Of a DNA stretch of 64,000 nucleotides, positions 32,367-41,861 are shown in pieces. Position 1 is the stretch's first letter, and every line of letters begins with the position of its first letter. The notes below the pieces were generated by a model. It was given only the letters and a program-made list of their open reading frames with translations, had not been told where the DNA came from and ran no database searches. The stretch is from Cupriavidus sp. IDO. GTDB taxonomy: Bacteria; Pseudomonadota; Gammaproteobacteria; Burkholderiales; Burkholderiaceae. Location: contig NZ_JWMA01000029.1 in NCBI RefSeq assembly GCF_000812465.1, forward strand, positions 80,460 through 144,459, read 5' to 3'. The position numbers and the translations under genes are program-made.

Positions 32367-33155
32367 ATGATGTGCTTCGCCTTTCTCGGTAGCGGCAGCG
32401 AGGGGAACTCGCTGCTGATCGAATCCCGCGAGGGAACCACCACTACCCGTGTATTGCTGGACTGCGGCTTCGGCATCCGCGAGACGGCCCGGCGCCTCGA
32501 GCGCCTGGGCGTCACGCCGGATCAGCTGGACGCGGTGCTGGTCACCCACGAGCATGGCGACCATGTCGGCTCGGCCTACGCCTTTGCCGCGCGCCATCGC
32601 CTGACGGTCTACACCAGTCATGGCACATGGCTGGCAACCTCGCATATGCGCGGCGCCGACGTGGCCGATGTGCGTGTCTGCTGCGCCGACCGTGCCTTCG
32701 ATGTCGGCGGCCTTCAGATGCTTCCCTACACGGTTCCCCATGATGCGCGCGAGCCATTGCAGTTCGTGTTGTCGGATGGCAACGCAAGGCTCGGTGTGCT
32801 GACCGATGCAGGCATGGAGACGCCTTATGTGATTGCGCATCTGGCAGGTGTGGATGCGCTCGTGCTCGAATGCAATCACGACCGCGAGCTGCTGCGCAAC
32901 TCGGTCTATCCGGCTTCCCTGAAGCGCCGCATTGGCGGGGATTTTGGCCATCTCGCGAATGAGGTAGCGTCGAGCATCCTCGCGCAGGTGGCGCACGCGG
33001 GCCTCACGCGAGTGGTGGCGGCCCACCTGAGCAAGCAGAACAACACGCGCGAGCTTGCAACAGGAGCGCTGGCCACGGCCCTGGGTGTAATGCCGGCCGA
33101 TGTGCTGGTTGCCGACCAGGAAGAGGGACTCGACTGGCAGGCGGTGCGAGCCTGA
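32367..33155 (+). CDS. Metallo-beta-lactamase fold hydrolase (YycJ/WalJ-like)
   Basis: A 262-residue MBL-fold protein. The zinc-binding motif is THEHGDHVGS, preceded by LLDCGFGIRE and followed by TVPHDAREPLQF, LTDAGMETPYV, LECNHDRELL and a C-terminal VVAAHLSKQNN with a further histidine. This pattern matches the YycJ/WalJ group, probable exonucleases or phosphodiesterases. Two adjacent ATGs (32367, 32370) are possible starts; the frame upstream of them overlaps the bamC 3' end. A terminator follows at 33211. Confidence 0.88.
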   Translation: MMCFAFLGSGSEGNSLLIESREGTTTTRVLLDCGFGIRETARRLERLGVTPDQLDAVLVTHEHGDHVGSAYAFAARHRLTVYTSHGTWLATSHMRGADVADVRVCCADRAFDVGGLQMLPYTVPHDAREPLQFVLSDGNARLGVLTDAGMETPYVIAHLAGVDALVLECNHDRELLRNSVYPASLKRRIGGDFGHLANEVASSILAQVAHAGLTRVVAAHLSKQNNTRELATGALATALGVMPADVLVADQEEGLDWQAVRA

Positions 33156-33202
33156 CGCGAAAGCGTGGCGCTGTTGGCCGCCGTGTTTCGCACTGCGGAA
33201 AT

Positions 33203-33233
33203 AAAAAAAACCGACCCGAAGGTCGGTTTTTTT
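33203..33233. terminator. Bidirectional terminator between the MBL gene and the small lipoprotein gene
   Basis: CCGACC-CGAA-GGTCGG (33211-33226) is flanked by a run of A on the left and seven T on the right, so it can terminate transcription from both convergent genes. Confidence 0.9.
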
Positions 33234-33249
33234 ATCGGTACGAAACCGA

Positions 33250-33489
33250 TTACTGCTTGGCGGCAGGAGCCGAAGCTTCAGCAGCCGGAGCAGCCGGGGC
33301 TTCAGCAGCAGGAGCCGAAGCTTCAGCAGCCGGAGCAGCCGGGGCAGCAGCAGCCGGAGCCGAAGCTTCAGCAGCGGGGGCGGCAGCAGCCGGGGCTTCA
33401 GCGGCCGGAGCGGCAGCTTCTTCCTTCTTGCCGCAAGCGGCGAGGGCAACAGCGGCCAGCAGCGATGCGATCAGGAGAGACTTCTTCAT
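33250..33489 (-). CDS. Small Ala/Pro-rich repeat lipoprotein
   Basis: A 79-residue predicted lipoprotein. MKKSLLIASLLAAVALAAC is a complete lipoprotein signal with Cys19 as the lipidated residue, followed by GKKEE and then about 50 residues made almost entirely of AAPAAE/ASAPAAEAP repeats ending in AAKQ. The DNA coding for this tail is itself a tandem repeat. Similar short proteins are common in Burkholderiaceae; function is unknown. An Ala/Pro tail could act as a spacer in the periplasm. A good ribosome binding site (AGGA) precedes the ATG. Confidence 0.8.
   Translation of the reverse strand: MKKSLLIASLLAAVALAACGKKEEAAAPAAEAPAAAAPAAEASAPAAAAPAAPAAEASAPAAEAPAAPAAEASAPAAKQ
33258..33420. repeat. 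Tandem GC-rich repeats coding for the Ala/Pro tail
   Basis: On the plus strand, units such as CAGCAGCCGGAGCAGCCGG and GGAGCCGAAGCTTCAGCAG recur several times with small changes; GGAGCCGAAGCTTCAGCAG occurs near 33266, 33311 and 33356, about 45 bases apart. Copy-number change here would keep the reading frame because the period is a multiple of three. Confidence 0.75.
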
Positions 33490-33688
33490 TGTTCGTCCTT
33501 TAACTTGTAATAACGGAAAACAGGCGATGAATAATTACCGGTAATTATCGCTCTTGAACTGCAAAATAGAGGCTCTCCCGGGTGCCGACAAATGCAGTGG
33601 TACACAGTACTAGCCAGCCGACGATTATATCCGCGTTTTCCCGCCTTGTGTAGCGTCGAAATTTGCTGAATCTCATTGTTACGCATTA

Positions 33689-34897
33689 TTACAGCGCGGG
33701 CGGCGCAATCTGCAGCCAGCCCTCCAGCGTCCAATGATGGAAGGTTTCCATCAGATCCGGCAGATCCGCGCAGGCGGAAACCTCTTTAGCGCTCAGGTGG
33801 CGGTGATCGGCCAGCTGCTTCAGCCACGGGGCAAGGTCTTCAGGCGTTTCGTAGGCCTCGCCATTCAGGAAGAAATGCGTGCGGTCATAGAGCGCAATCG
33901 ATGCAGGCGCGAGCACGACGCCATGCGTCTTCGCGAGCTTTGCATATTTGCGCGCAGGGAGTTCGGGAATCTCGGGAAACTCGACGCTTGGCTTGGGTTC
34001 GGACAGATGCGTGCCGAGAAATTCGGAGACCATCTTGCTGTCCCATTGCATGGCCTTCAGGCGTTCCGTCACGGCCTTTGTCATGCCGGCGGGCAACAGG
34101 GCCGGATGCTTGACCGCACGCTCGCCGGGATCCGCATAGCGGCCGCTCAGGTCTTCATTTTCCTCGACGGTTTCCGACAACCATGCGAGAAAATGACCGG
34201 CAAGCTCGCGATACGCCGGTGCCCGGAAGCCGATCGAGCAGGTCATGCATTCGCCCTCGGCCACACCGTCATGCGCGTACTGCGGCGGGAGGTACAGCAT
34301 GTCGCCAGGTTCGAGCACCCACTCCTGTTCGGCCGAGAAATCCGCCAGTATTTTCAGCGGCATGTCCGGAATCAGATCGAGCTTCGTCTGCGACGAAATG
34401 CGCCAGCGGCGTCGGCCCGATACTTGCAGAAGGAAAACGTCGTAGGAATCGAAGTGCGGGCCCACACCGCCGCCATCTGACGCGTAGCTGATCATCAGGT
34501 CGTCAAGCCGCGCGTCCGGCACAAAGCGAAACTGACCCATCAGGTCGGCGGCCGCGGCGTTGTGCAGGTTGACGCCCTGAACCAGCAGCGTCCACTGGCG
34601 GGTCTTGATGGACGGCAGGTTCTCGGCGGCGAAGGGACCATGCTCGAGCTTCCAGCGGTTGCGAAAATGCGTCACCAGCCGCGATTCGACCTCATCGCGG
34701 TCGGCCAGCTCAAAAAGCGCTTCACGCGACACAGGCGGCACGATTTCGGGCACTGCCTGTCGAATGAGCAAGGGTTTGCGGTGCCAGATGTCGCGCATGA
34801 ATGCAGCAGGCGTCATGCCGCCCAGCAGGGCGAGTGGCGCGTCGGGATCGACGAGTCCAGGGGGCAATGCCTGCGCGTATAATGCGGAATCGTTCAT
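33689..34897 (-). CDS. JmjC/cupin-type ribosomal protein uL16 arginine hydroxylase
   Basis: A 402-residue 2-oxoglutarate/Fe(II)-dependent oxygenase like E. coli YcfD (RoxA), which hydroxylates an arginine of ribosomal protein uL16. The iron ligands are visible: His148 and Asp150 in GGVGPHFDSYDVF, and His209 in LYLPPQYAHDG. The N-terminal cupin fold is followed by a dimerisation region and a C-terminal winged-helix-like domain, as in YcfD (373 residues). It is divergent from slyD, with only 11 bases between the start codons. Its first codons therefore overlap the slyD promoter. Confidence 0.9.
   Translation of the reverse strand: MNDSALYAQALPPGLVDPDAPLALLGGMTPAAFMRDIWHRKPLLIRQAVPEIVPPVSREALFELADRDEVESRLVTHFRNRWKLEHGPFAAENLPSIKTRQWTLLVQGVNLHNAAAADLMGQFRFVPDARLDDLMISYASDGGGVGPHFDSYDVFLLQVSGRRRWRISSQTKLDLIPDMPLKILADFSAEQEWVLEPGDMLYLPPQYAHDGVAEGECMTCSIGFRAPAYRELAGHFLAWLSETVEENEDLSGRYADPGERAVKHPALLPAGMTKAVTERLKAMQWDSKMVSEFLGTHLSEPKPSVEFPEIPELPARKYAKLAKTHGVVLAPASIALYDRTHFFLNGEAYETPEDLAPWLKQLADHRHLSAKEVSACADLPDLMETFHHWTLEGWLQIAPPAL
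34878..34883 (+). promoter_or_regulatory. Probable slyD -10 box inside the oxygenase gene
   Basis: TATAAT reads toward slyD and lies within the first codons of the divergent oxygenase gene, 26 bases from the slyD start. No clear -35 is visible. Confidence 0.45.
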
Positions 34898-34908
34898 GGA
34901 GTCAAGAA

Positions 34909-35442
34909 TTGAAAATCGCTAAGAACACGGTGGTGTCCGTGGTGTACAAGCTGTCGGACGCGCAGGGCAATCTGATTGAGGAGTCAGATGAGCCCATGGT
35001 CTATTTGCACGGCGGCTATGATGGCACGTTCCCCAAGATCGAGGAAGCGCTGGACGGCCACGACGCGGGCTTCGAGACCCAGCTGCAACTGGAGCCCGAA
35101 GACGCGTTCGGTGACTACGACGCGGACCTCGTAAAGGTGGAGCCGCGCAACCGCTTCCCCGAGCCGCTCGAAGTGGGCATGCAGTTCGAGGGCATGCCCG
35201 AAGACGGCGACGAGGAAGACTCCATTATCTACACCGTGACCGATGTCGCCGAAGACAAGGTCGTGCTGGACGGAAACCATCCGTTGGCCGGCATGGCGCT
35301 GCGCTTCTGGCTGAAGGTCTCGGAAGTGCGCGAAGCTACGGCCGATGAGGTCGAGCATGGCCACGCGCATGGCGCCTCCGGTGTCGAAATCGCCGACGAG
35401 GACGAGGACGACGACGAGGGCGGTAGCCGCACGCTGCATTGA
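34909..35442 (+). CDS. slyD: FKBP-type peptidyl-prolyl isomerase SlyD-like
   Basis: Cytoplasmic prolyl isomerase and chaperone of the SlyD group. The 177-residue protein has the FKBP half VSVVYKLSDAQGNLIEES, the chaperone insert-in-flap (roughly 70-120, acidic) and HPLAGMALRFWLKVSEVREA. The tail is Asp/Glu-rich with a few His (HGHAHG), shorter in histidine than the nickel-binding tail of E. coli SlyD. The start is a TTG: GGAG at 34898-34901 is seven bases upstream, the protein then begins with the usual KIAKNTVVSV, and upstream codons fall in the divergent gene. A terminator follows. Confidence 0.9.
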   Translation: MKIAKNTVVSVVYKLSDAQGNLIEESDEPMVYLHGGYDGTFPKIEEALDGHDAGFETQLQLEPEDAFGDYDADLVKVEPRNRFPEPLEVGMQFEGMPEDGDEEDSIIYTVTDVAEDKVVLDGNHPLAGMALRFWLKVSEVREATADEVEHGHAHGASGVEIADEDEDDDEGGSRTLH

Positions 35443-35463
35443 GCGCGCCTCAGCATCGCAAAC

Positions 35464-35488
35464 AAAAAGCCGGCATTGCCGGCTTTTT
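35464..35488 (+). terminator. Rho-independent terminator after slyD
   Basis: AAAAAGCCGGC, loop ATT, GCCGGCTTTTT. The A/T flanks make it usable from both directions, serving also the convergent phosphoesterase gene. Confidence 0.92.
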
Positions 35489-35508
35489 GTTTGCCCCGGG
35501 CTGGCCGC

Positions 35509-36555
35509 TCAGTGACCCGCGGGCCCGTCCTTCAGCACGAGCTTGAATGGGGATGCCGACCCGGGCGTAATGATCAGCTCGGTCCATTGCGCGACCGATC
35601 CTGCCGGCAACGAGACACGCGAGAAATTCGGCAGCGTCTTCCCCGCCGCATCGCGCAGCGGCTTGTCGGTGCCGTAGCCGCTGAGGCCGGTGTGCACCAG
35701 CAGGACCTGCCCGCGGAATTTCCCGACAAGCTCGCGCAGCTGTCGCTTGAACTCCAGGAAGCCGTCGCGCTGGCGGCGTCCCATGAAGCCATCCAGCAGT
35801 GTCGGCTTGCCACGTTTCTCCCAGCCGTTGCCGAACTGCGGGTCACCGTGCGCGACGATCACGATGCCGGCCATCTCGCGCTGTTTCGCCACCGAGAAGG
35901 CGCGCGCGAGCCATTGGCGATTGGCCTCCCGGCGGTCTTCAAATTCCCCGTTGCGGCCGCCTTCGCTGCGGTAGTGATTGTTGTCGCCAGGCAGGTTCAG
36001 GCCGACCAGCAATACGTTGCCAAGACCGATACGGACGTTCTCGCGAAAGCTGCGGAACATGGCCTGGTCGGACTGCCGCACCACTGCCTGCTGGCGCCGG
36101 CCCAGCGTGGCGTCTTCGGGAAAGAACAGTTCGCGCAGCCGGTTGAGCCGTTCCACCGCATCGAACTTCCCGTTGGTCGGCTGCTGGCATTCGGCCCAGT
36201 CCGTTTCGCCGGGCACGTAAACCAGTGGCAGCGGCGACTGTTCGAGCACGCGCAGGCGCGAGGCCAGTACCGCATCGCTGCACGACTCCGTATCGCCTTT
36301 GATGCCCCCGGCATGGACGACCAGGTTCAGCCGTTGCTCGGCAAGATCATCGAGCAGCGCGGTCAGGTTGTCTTCGGCAGCCGGCCATTGCGGGATGTCG
36401 GCAATGAGTGCGACGCGGATGATCTCGGGCTTCGGCGTGGCCTGCGGCTTGCCGCCGCGCGGTGCCGCGCCCGCGACGGCGGCTGCCGCCAGCAAGGGCA
36501 GCAGCAGGGCCAGCGCGATACGCCTGCCGTGGCAGGCGCGGGCCAGTTGGCTCAT
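35509..36555 (-). CDS. Secreted calcineurin-like metallophosphoesterase-type protein
   Basis: A 348-residue protein with an Ala/Leu-rich signal peptide (about residues 12-30) and a calcineurin-like core, ordered [35 protein letters not shown] and VHTGLSGYG. The GETDW motif stands where classical phosphoesterases have GNHD/E, a pattern of a subfamily of bacterial secreted proteins; some metal ligands seem replaced, so catalytic activity is uncertain. The ATG overlaps the mutS stop (ATGA), so it is translationally coupled to mutS. No functional link to mismatch repair is evident. Confidence 0.75.
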   Translation of the reverse strand: MSQLARACHGRRIALALLLPLLAAAAVAGAAPRGGKPQATPKPEIIRVALIADIPQWPAAEDNLTALLDDLAEQRLNLVVHAGGIKGDTESCSDAVLASRLRVLEQSPLPLVYVPGETDWAECQQPTNGKFDAVERLNRLRELFFPEDATLGRRQQAVVRQSDQAMFRSFRENVRIGLGNVLLVGLNLPGDNNHYRSEGGRNGEFEDRREANRQWLARAFSVAKQREMAGIVIVAHGDPQFGNGWEKRGKPTLLDGFMGRRQRDGFLEFKRQLRELVGKFRGQVLLVHTGLSGYGTDKPLRDAAGKTLPNFSRVSLPAGSVAQWTELIITPGSASPFKLVLKDGPAGH

Positions 36556-39227
36556 GCCGCGTCGGCTGCCTCGCTCGCCAGCGCCTTGAGGCGATAGAGC
36601 GCATCCAGTGCATCGCGAGGCGTGAGGCTGTCGGGGTCGAGGCCGGAGAGCGCGTCGAACACTGCGGCTTGCTCCGGCGACGGTGCAACGGCAGTCCCTG
36701 CCTCGTCGTCTTCGCTGTCGGGGTGCGTGGCCGGAGCGGCGAACAGGTCGAGTTGTGGCGTCGGCGTGGCATCGGCCGATTGCTGCTCGAGCCAGGCCAG
36801 GTGCTTGCGCGCGGCACGGATCACCGGCTGCGGCACGCCAGCCAGCTGTGCCACCTGCAGGCCGTAGCTCTGGCTGGCTGGCCCGTCCTGTACCGCATGC
36901 AGGAACACGATGCCGTCGCCGTGTTCGACGGCCGACAGGTGCACATTGGCCGCCTGCGGGAATTCCTGCGGCAGCTGCGTCAGCTCGAAATAGTGCGTGG
37001 CAAACAGCGTGTGGCTGCGGTTATGCGCGAGCAGGTGGCGAGCGATGGCCCACGCCAGCGCCAGCCCGTCGAAGGTGGAGGTGCCGCGGCCGATCTCGTC
37101 CATCAGCACCAGGCTCGCCGGCGTGGCGTGATGGAGGATGCCGGCGGCTTCGGTCATCTCGACCATGAAGGTCGAGCGCCCGCCTGCGAGGTCATCGGCG
37201 GCGCCGATGCGGGTGAAGATGCGGTCGACCGGCCCGATCACCGCGCGCCGCGCCGGCACATAGGCGCCCACGCAGGCCAGCAGCACGATCAGCGCGGTCT
37301 GGCGCATGAAGGTTGATTTACCGCCCATGTTCGGGCCGGTGATCAGCAGCAGCTTGCGGGCTTCGTTGAGCTGGCAGTCATTGGCGATGAAAGGCACGGA
37401 CTCTGCTGCGAGCTGGCCTTCCACCACCGGGTGGCGGCCTTGCACGATGTCGATCACGTTCTCGGTCACGCGTTCCGGGCATGACCAGTCCAGCGTCTGG
37501 GCGCGTTCGGCCAGGGCGGCGAGCACATCCAGGCGCGCCAGCGCGCCGGCCACACGCTGCAGGTCACCGATATGCGGCAGCAGTGCCTGCAGCACGCTGT
37601 CGTAGAGCTGCTTTTCGCGGGCCAGCGCGCGGTCCTGCGCGGACAGCGCCTTGTCTTCGAAGGCCTTCAGCTCGGGCGTGATGTAGCGCTCGGCGTTCTT
37701 CAGCGTCTGGCGGCGGCGATAGTCGTCGGGCACCTTGTCGGCCTGCCCGTTGGTGACTTCGATATAGAAGCCGTGCACGCGGTTGTACTCGACGCGCAGG
37801 TTGGCAATGCCGGTGCGGGCGCGCTCGCGCGTTTCCAGGTCAATCAGGAACTGGCCGCAGTTCTCGGAAATATCGCGCAGTTCATCCAGTTCTGCGTCGT
37901 AGCCGCGGGCGATTACGCCGCCATCGCGGATCACGGTGGCGGGTTCCTCGGTCACGGCGCGGACCAGCAGATCCAGGCAGTCCTGCGGAATGGCCATTTC
38001 GGCGAGCGTGCGGGCGAGTAGTTCCGAGCCCTGGTCGCCGCGAATGCAGGCCTGCACATCCGGCAGCTCCCGCAAGGTGTCGCGCAGCGAGGACAGGTCG
38101 CGCGGGCGCGCGTTCAGCAGCGCGAGGCGCGAGGTGATGCGTTCCACGTCGGCGAGCCGGCGCAGCGCCGACCGTAAATCGTCGCTGCCCTGGTCAATCA
38201 GGACGCCGATGGCCTGCTGGCGTGCCTGGGGCAGCGCCGGATCGCGCAGCGGGTGATGCAGCCAGTGGCGCAGCGCGCGGCTGCCCATGGTCGTGGCGCA
38301 GGTGTCGAGCAGGGAGAACAGGGTGGGGGATTCGCCGCCGCGCAGCGTCTCCGTCAGCTCCAGGTTGCGGCGCGTGGCCGAATCCAGCCCGACAAATTCC
38401 GACTCGCGTTCGACCTTGATGTCCTGGACATGGCGTAGCGACTGGCCCTGCGTGGTCGCTGCGTAGTTCAGCAGCGCGCCCGCCGCGCCCAGTGCGGCAC
38501 CGAGGCCCGCGCATCCGAACGGATCGAGGCTGGCAACGCCAAGCTGTTCGCGCACGCGGCGCGTGCCGGCATCCTGGTCGAAGTGCCACTCGGGCAGTCG
38601 GGTGCGCGCGCACGCCAGCGCCGGCAGTTCGATGCCATCCGCGTACAGCAATTCGGCCGGGCGAATGCGTTCGAGTTCGCGCCCCAGTTGCGCGACTTCG
38701 CACTCCATCAGGCGCAGCTCGCCGCTGGCCAGGTTCAGCCAGGCCAGCCCGGTCTTGCTGATGCCGCGCCGTGTGGTCTGCTGGTGGACGGCCATCAGGA
38801 AAGTGTCGGCCTTGTCCGGCAGCAGCGCGGCGTCGGTCAGCGTGCCGGGGGTGACGATCCGCACCACCTTGCGCTCGACCGGGCCCTTGCTGGTGGCGGG
38901 GTCGCCGATCTGCTCGCAGATCGCCACCGATTCGCCGAGCTTGACGAGGCGTCCGAGATACGAATCTGCCGAGTGGAACGGGATGCCCGCCATGCGGATG
39001 GGCACCCCGTTGGAGCTGCCGCGCGACGTCAGCGTGATGTCGAGCAGCCGCGCAGCTTTCTCGGCGTCATCGTGGAAGAGTTCGTAGAAATCCCCCATCC
39101 GGTAGAAGAGCAGCGTGTCCGGATGATCGGCCTTGATGCGCAGGTACTGCGCCATCATTGGCGTATGACGGTCGGCAGATGCCTTCTTGTTCTGTTGTTC
39201 CGCTACGCTTTCGTCCTGCAATGCCAT
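36552..39227 (-). CDS. mutS: DNA mismatch repair protein MutS
   Basis: Recognises base mismatches and starts mismatch repair with MutL. The 891-residue protein contains the N-terminal mismatch-binding motif [13 protein letters not shown] (Phe-x-Glu), the connector, the lever/clamp domains and the C-terminal ATPase with GPNMGGKST near residue 630, the [12 protein letters not shown]alker B/D-loop region and ATHYFELT. The C-terminus has an Ala/Pro-rich linker before the tetramerisation helix, as usual. The downstream phosphoesterase gene overlaps its stop codon. Confidence 0.97.
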   Translation of the reverse strand: MALQDESVAEQQNKKASADRHTPMMAQYLRIKADHPDTLLFYRMGDFYELFHDDAEKAARLLDITLTSRGSSNGVPIRMAGIPFHSADSYLGRLVKLGESVAICEQIGDPATSKGPVERKVVRIVTPGTLTDAALLPDKADTFLMAVHQQTTRRGISKTGLAWLNLASGELRLMECEVAQLGRELERIRPAELLYADGIELPALACARTRLPEWHFDQDAGTRRVREQLGVASLDPFGCAGLGAALGAAGALLNYAATTQGQSLRHVQDIKVERESEFVGLDSATRRNLELTETLRGGESPTLFSLLDTCATTMGSRALRHWLHHPLRDPALPQARQQAIGVLIDQGSDDLRSALRRLADVERITSRLALLNARPRDLSSLRDTLRELPDVQACIRGDQGSELLARTLAEMAIPQDCLDLLVRAVTEEPATVIRDGGVIARGYDAELDELRDISENCGQFLIDLETRERARTGIANLRVEYNRVHGFYIEVTNGQADKVPDDYRRRQTLKNAERYITPELKAFEDKALSAQDRALAREKQLYDSVLQALLPHIGDLQRVAGALARLDVLAALAERAQTLDWSCPERVTENVIDIVQGRHPVVEGQLAAESVPFIANDCQLNEARKLLLITGPNMGGKSTFMRQTALIVLLACVGAYVPARRAVIGPVDRIFTRIGAADDLAGGRSTFMVEMTEAAGILHHATPASLVLMDEIGRGTSTFDGLALAWAIARHLLAHNRSHTLFATHYFELTQLPQEFPQAANVHLSAVEHGDGIVFLHAVQDGPASQSYGLQVAQLAGVPQPVIRAARKHLAWLEQQSADATPTPQLDLFAAPATHPDSEDDEAGTAVAPSPEQAAVFDALSGLDPDSLTPRDALDALYRLKALASEAADAA

Positions 39228-39454
39228 TCTCCTGCGGCTGTCCCGCCGGGCTGGCGAGGTTCCGATTGCCGTATCTACAGGGGCGATATGTTACCCCAGC
39301 CGGCCTCGTGGGCAGGCGCCGGACGTGCGTGCCGGCGCCTTTGTCTGGCGCACTTCACAGGAATCGCGGGGGCGAGTGCGCCCGCTCGGCCTATATTGGT
39401 CGTAGCGTGCTCTTCGGCATGCGATTCGGGCGCAACGGACAGAGGGAGATCAAT

Positions 39455-39709
39455 ATGTCCCGCTTACTCTTGACGAACATAGAACCCGGCACCTCCGACG
39501 AGGAGATCAGGGCGTTCCTGGTCAAGTACGGGTTGCCTGAATTCGATGCGATCGAGCATTTGCCGGGCGACGGGACGCGGCCGGCCGTCGAGTTGACATT
39601 CAATACAATTGGTCCGGAGATCCTGCGCAAGCTTCAGGGGCGCATCGATCACATGTACTGGAAGCGCCGCGAACTCAGTGCGACGATCATGCATGACCGC
39701 TTCAGTTGA
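39455..39709 (+). CDS. Small RRM-like RNA-binding protein
   Basis: An 84-residue protein with an RNA-recognition-motif pattern: LLLTNIEPGTSDEEIRAFLV resembles strand 1 and helix 1, AVELTF resembles the RNP1 strand, and a last helix precedes the basic segment WKRREL. The aromatic residues of a classical RNP1 are mostly missing. The ATG at 39455 has GGGAG seven bases upstream. It stands alone, divergent from mutS. RNA binding is a fold-based guess. Confidence 0.7.
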   Translation: MSRLLLTNIEPGTSDEEIRAFLVKYGLPEFDAIEHLPGDGTRPAVELTFNTIGPEILRKLQGRIDHMYWKRRELSATIMHDRFS

Positions 39710-39787
39710 GCGCGATATCAGGCGCAAGGCCGGCTTGGCTCCGGCCGTTCGCGCCAGCCCGGTCGCACAGATCCGGAGATCGTTGCT

Positions 39788-40222
39788 TCAGCGGAACACC
39801 AGCACCGGAATATCGCTGTGCGTCAGTACCTTTTGCGTTTCGCTGCCCAGCAGCAGTCCGCTGATACCGCTGCGGCCGTGCGACGCCATGAAGATGACGT
39901 CGCAGTCCAGCTCCCTGGCCGCGTTGATGATGCCGCGATAAGGGGTCGCAGCCGGTGAGACGTGGGCGCTGCAGGGTACGCCGGCCAGGGCAGCGGCGGC
40001 TTCGACCTTCGCCAGCTCCTGCCGCGCACCGGCCTCCACGCGTTGCTGGAATACGGCCTTCTTTTCGTGTGTGGTGTCACTGGTCATCACATAGGGGTAC
40101 TCCTCCACGCACATATACGGGGTCAGCCTGGCGCCGCTGGTGCGCGCGAACTGGATGGCAGCCGAGACGGCCTTATGCGAAAGCTCGGATCCATCGACGG
40201 GGAGCAGGATGTGCTTGAACAT
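39788..40222 (-). CDS. Universal stress protein (UspA family)
   Basis: A 144-residue single-domain Usp protein. It starts MFKHILLPVDGSELSHKAV and has the C-terminal ATP-binding pattern G-x2-G-x9-G-S in SHGRSGISGLLLGSETQKVL, so it is of the ATP-binding type. It follows the polyphosphate kinase gene on the same strand after 54 bases; both are typical of stress or energy-limitation responses. Confidence 0.92.
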   Translation of the reverse strand: MFKHILLPVDGSELSHKAVSAAIQFARTSGARLTPYMCVEEYPYVMTSDTTHEKKAVFQQRVEAGARQELAKVEAAAALAGVPCSAHVSPAATPYRGIINAARELDCDVIFMASHGRSGISGLLLGSETQKVLTHSDIPVLVFR

Positions 40223-40276
40223 GAATTTCCTTTTGGGAGCGGGAGGGAAACGGAATCGGGGAGTTGGCCAGCGCAG

Positions 40277-41413
40277 TCAGTTGGCAAGTGCGCGGCCGAC
40301 GATCAGCGAATCGGGCTGGCCGATCGCGGCGGTATCGCGATTGGCATACGGGAAGCGCGCCAGGATGTAGCGCAGGGCGTTGAGCCGAGCGCGCTTCTTG
40401 CAATCGGAGCGGATGACGGCCCACGGCGCGTCGGCCGTGTCCGTATGCGCGAACATGGCTTCCTTGGCGCGGGTATAGGCGTCCCACTTGTCGAGAGAGG
40501 CGATATCCACCGGGCTCAGCTTCCATTGCTTGAGCGGATGGATTTCGCGCTCCTTGAAGCGGCGGCGTTGCTCTTTCTGGCTGACCGAGAACCAGAACTT
40601 GAACAAGTGGATGCCACTGCGAACCAGGTGGCGCTCGAACTCGGCTGCCTGCTGCAGGAAGTCCTGGTACTCCTGCAGCGTGCAGAATCCCATGACATGC
40701 TCGACACCTGCACGGTTGTACCAGGAGCGGTCGAACAGTACGATCTCGCCGGCCGACGGCAAATGCTGGATATAGCGCTGGAAGTACCATTGTCCGCGCT
40801 CCGATTCGGTGGGCTTCTCCAGCGCCACCACGCGCGCGCCACGCGGGTTCATATGCTCCATGAACCGTTTGATGGTGCCGCCTTTGCCGGCTGCGTCGCG
40901 GCCTTCGAACAGGATGACGACGCGCTGGCCGGTATCGCGCACCCACGCCTGCAGCTTCAGCAGCTCGACCTGGAGCCGGTACTTCTGCTTTTCATAGCTG
41001 CGGCGGGACATCAGGTTCTTGTACGGATACGCGCCTTCCCGCCATGCCGGCGAAAGCTCGTCGTCGGCATGGAGTTTCCTGCCGGGCTGCCACGTAGAGG
41101 GATTGCCTTCCAGGATCAGGCTGCGCAGCTGCGAGGTCTCGTCAGGCGATAGGCCGTCCATCAGTGTCCGGATCGCGTCCATGACGCTGTCGGCCCCCTG
41201 CGCGGCCTGGTTCGCGAGGATGTCCTGCATGCTGTTCGCGGCCAGCTGCACGGCGGAATCGATGGCGCCGTTTACCTCGTTGATTTCGGCGGAACGTGCG
41301 GTGTTGGTCGGGAGTACGTCGCCCTTGCCGGCGGCGCGCACGTTGTGGGCAAGGTGGGGGCTGGTGTGGCCGGGAGTTCTGGACGGGTCTTGTTCGCTCA
41401 TGCCTGCACCCAT
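40277..41413 (-). CDS. ppk2: Polyphosphate kinase 2 (PPK2 family)
   Basis: Uses inorganic polyphosphate to phosphorylate nucleotides, or the reverse. The 378-residue protein has a poorly conserved N-terminal extension of about 110 residues, then the PPK2 core with Walker A FEGRDAAGKGGTIKR, Walker B LFDRSWYNRAGVE, the lid-type FSVSQKEQRRRF and a final DCKKRARLN. Substrate class (GDP, ADP or AMP) cannot be assigned reliably. The start is ATG 41413, with an alternative at 41401. The DUF465 gene lies directly upstream on the same strand. Confidence 0.9.
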   Translation of the reverse strand: MGAGMSEQDPSRTPGHTSPHLAHNVRAAGKGDVLPTNTARSAEINEVNGAIDSAVQLAANSMQDILANQAAQGADSVMDAIRTLMDGLSPDETSQLRSLILEGNPSTWQPGRKLHADDELSPAWREGAYPYKNLMSRRSYEKQKYRLQVELLKLQAWVRDTGQRVVILFEGRDAAGKGGTIKRFMEHMNPRGARVVALEKPTESERGQWYFQRYIQHLPSAGEIVLFDRSWYNRAGVEHVMGFCTLQEYQDFLQQAAEFERHLVRSGIHLFKFWFSVSQKEQRRRFKEREIHPLKQWKLSPVDIASLDKWDAYTRAKEAMFAHTDTADAPWAVIRSDCKKRARLNALRYILARFPYANRDTAAIGQPDSLIVGRALAN

Positions 41414-41414
41414 G

Positions 41415-41627
41415 TCAGGCGGCCTTGCGCAGGATGCTGTAGAGCTGGTCCTTCAGCTGCAGCTTTTCCTTCTTCAGGCGTTCGATCTCGGTACTTGTGC
41501 CTGGCAGGATGCCCGCCTCCATGTTGCGGATTTCCTGGTCGAGTTCGTTATGGCGATTGAACAGCCGGGAGAAGTGGGCGTCCTGCGTCTTGAGCGTGGA
41601 GATCTTGTCGCGGTATTCGGGAAACAT
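41415..41627 (-). CDS. DUF465/YdcH-like small helical protein
   Basis: A 70-residue protein with the YdcH pattern: FPEYRDKISTLKTQDAHFSR, then LFNRHNELDQEIRNMEAG and a basic helix with LKKEKLQLKDQLYSILRKA. It is probably an antiparallel helical hairpin. The start at 41627 has GAGGAG just upstream; an earlier ATG at 41678 would add 17 residues outside the family. It precedes ppk2 by one base. Function is unknown. Confidence 0.85.
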   Translation of the reverse strand: MFPEYRDKISTLKTQDAHFSRLFNRHNELDQEIRNMEAGILPGTSTEIERLKKEKLQLKDQLYSILRKAA

Positions 41628-41861
41628 ATGGCTCTCCTCAGGTTGGAATCCGTGCGCCTGCTCGGGCAGCGCATGCATTCATTCTGAGGAGGCCGGGCGG
41701 CGGCGGCCTTGATGTGGATCATGGCCGCGGAAGGCCGGAAATCAACTGTTGCGCCGGTAATCACCGCTTGGCGGCCGAAGGCCGTCGGCACAAACAAGAA
41801 CGCCCGCCGGGGGCGGCGGGCGCTTCTGGGGGGCTGCAGGCTCTCCTGCGCCGTCAGCCGC

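Noticed and set aside
33258..33420. Repeat array as a possible CRISPR
   Set aside because: The units are contiguous, translate to Ala/Pro repeats in frame and have no unique spacers.
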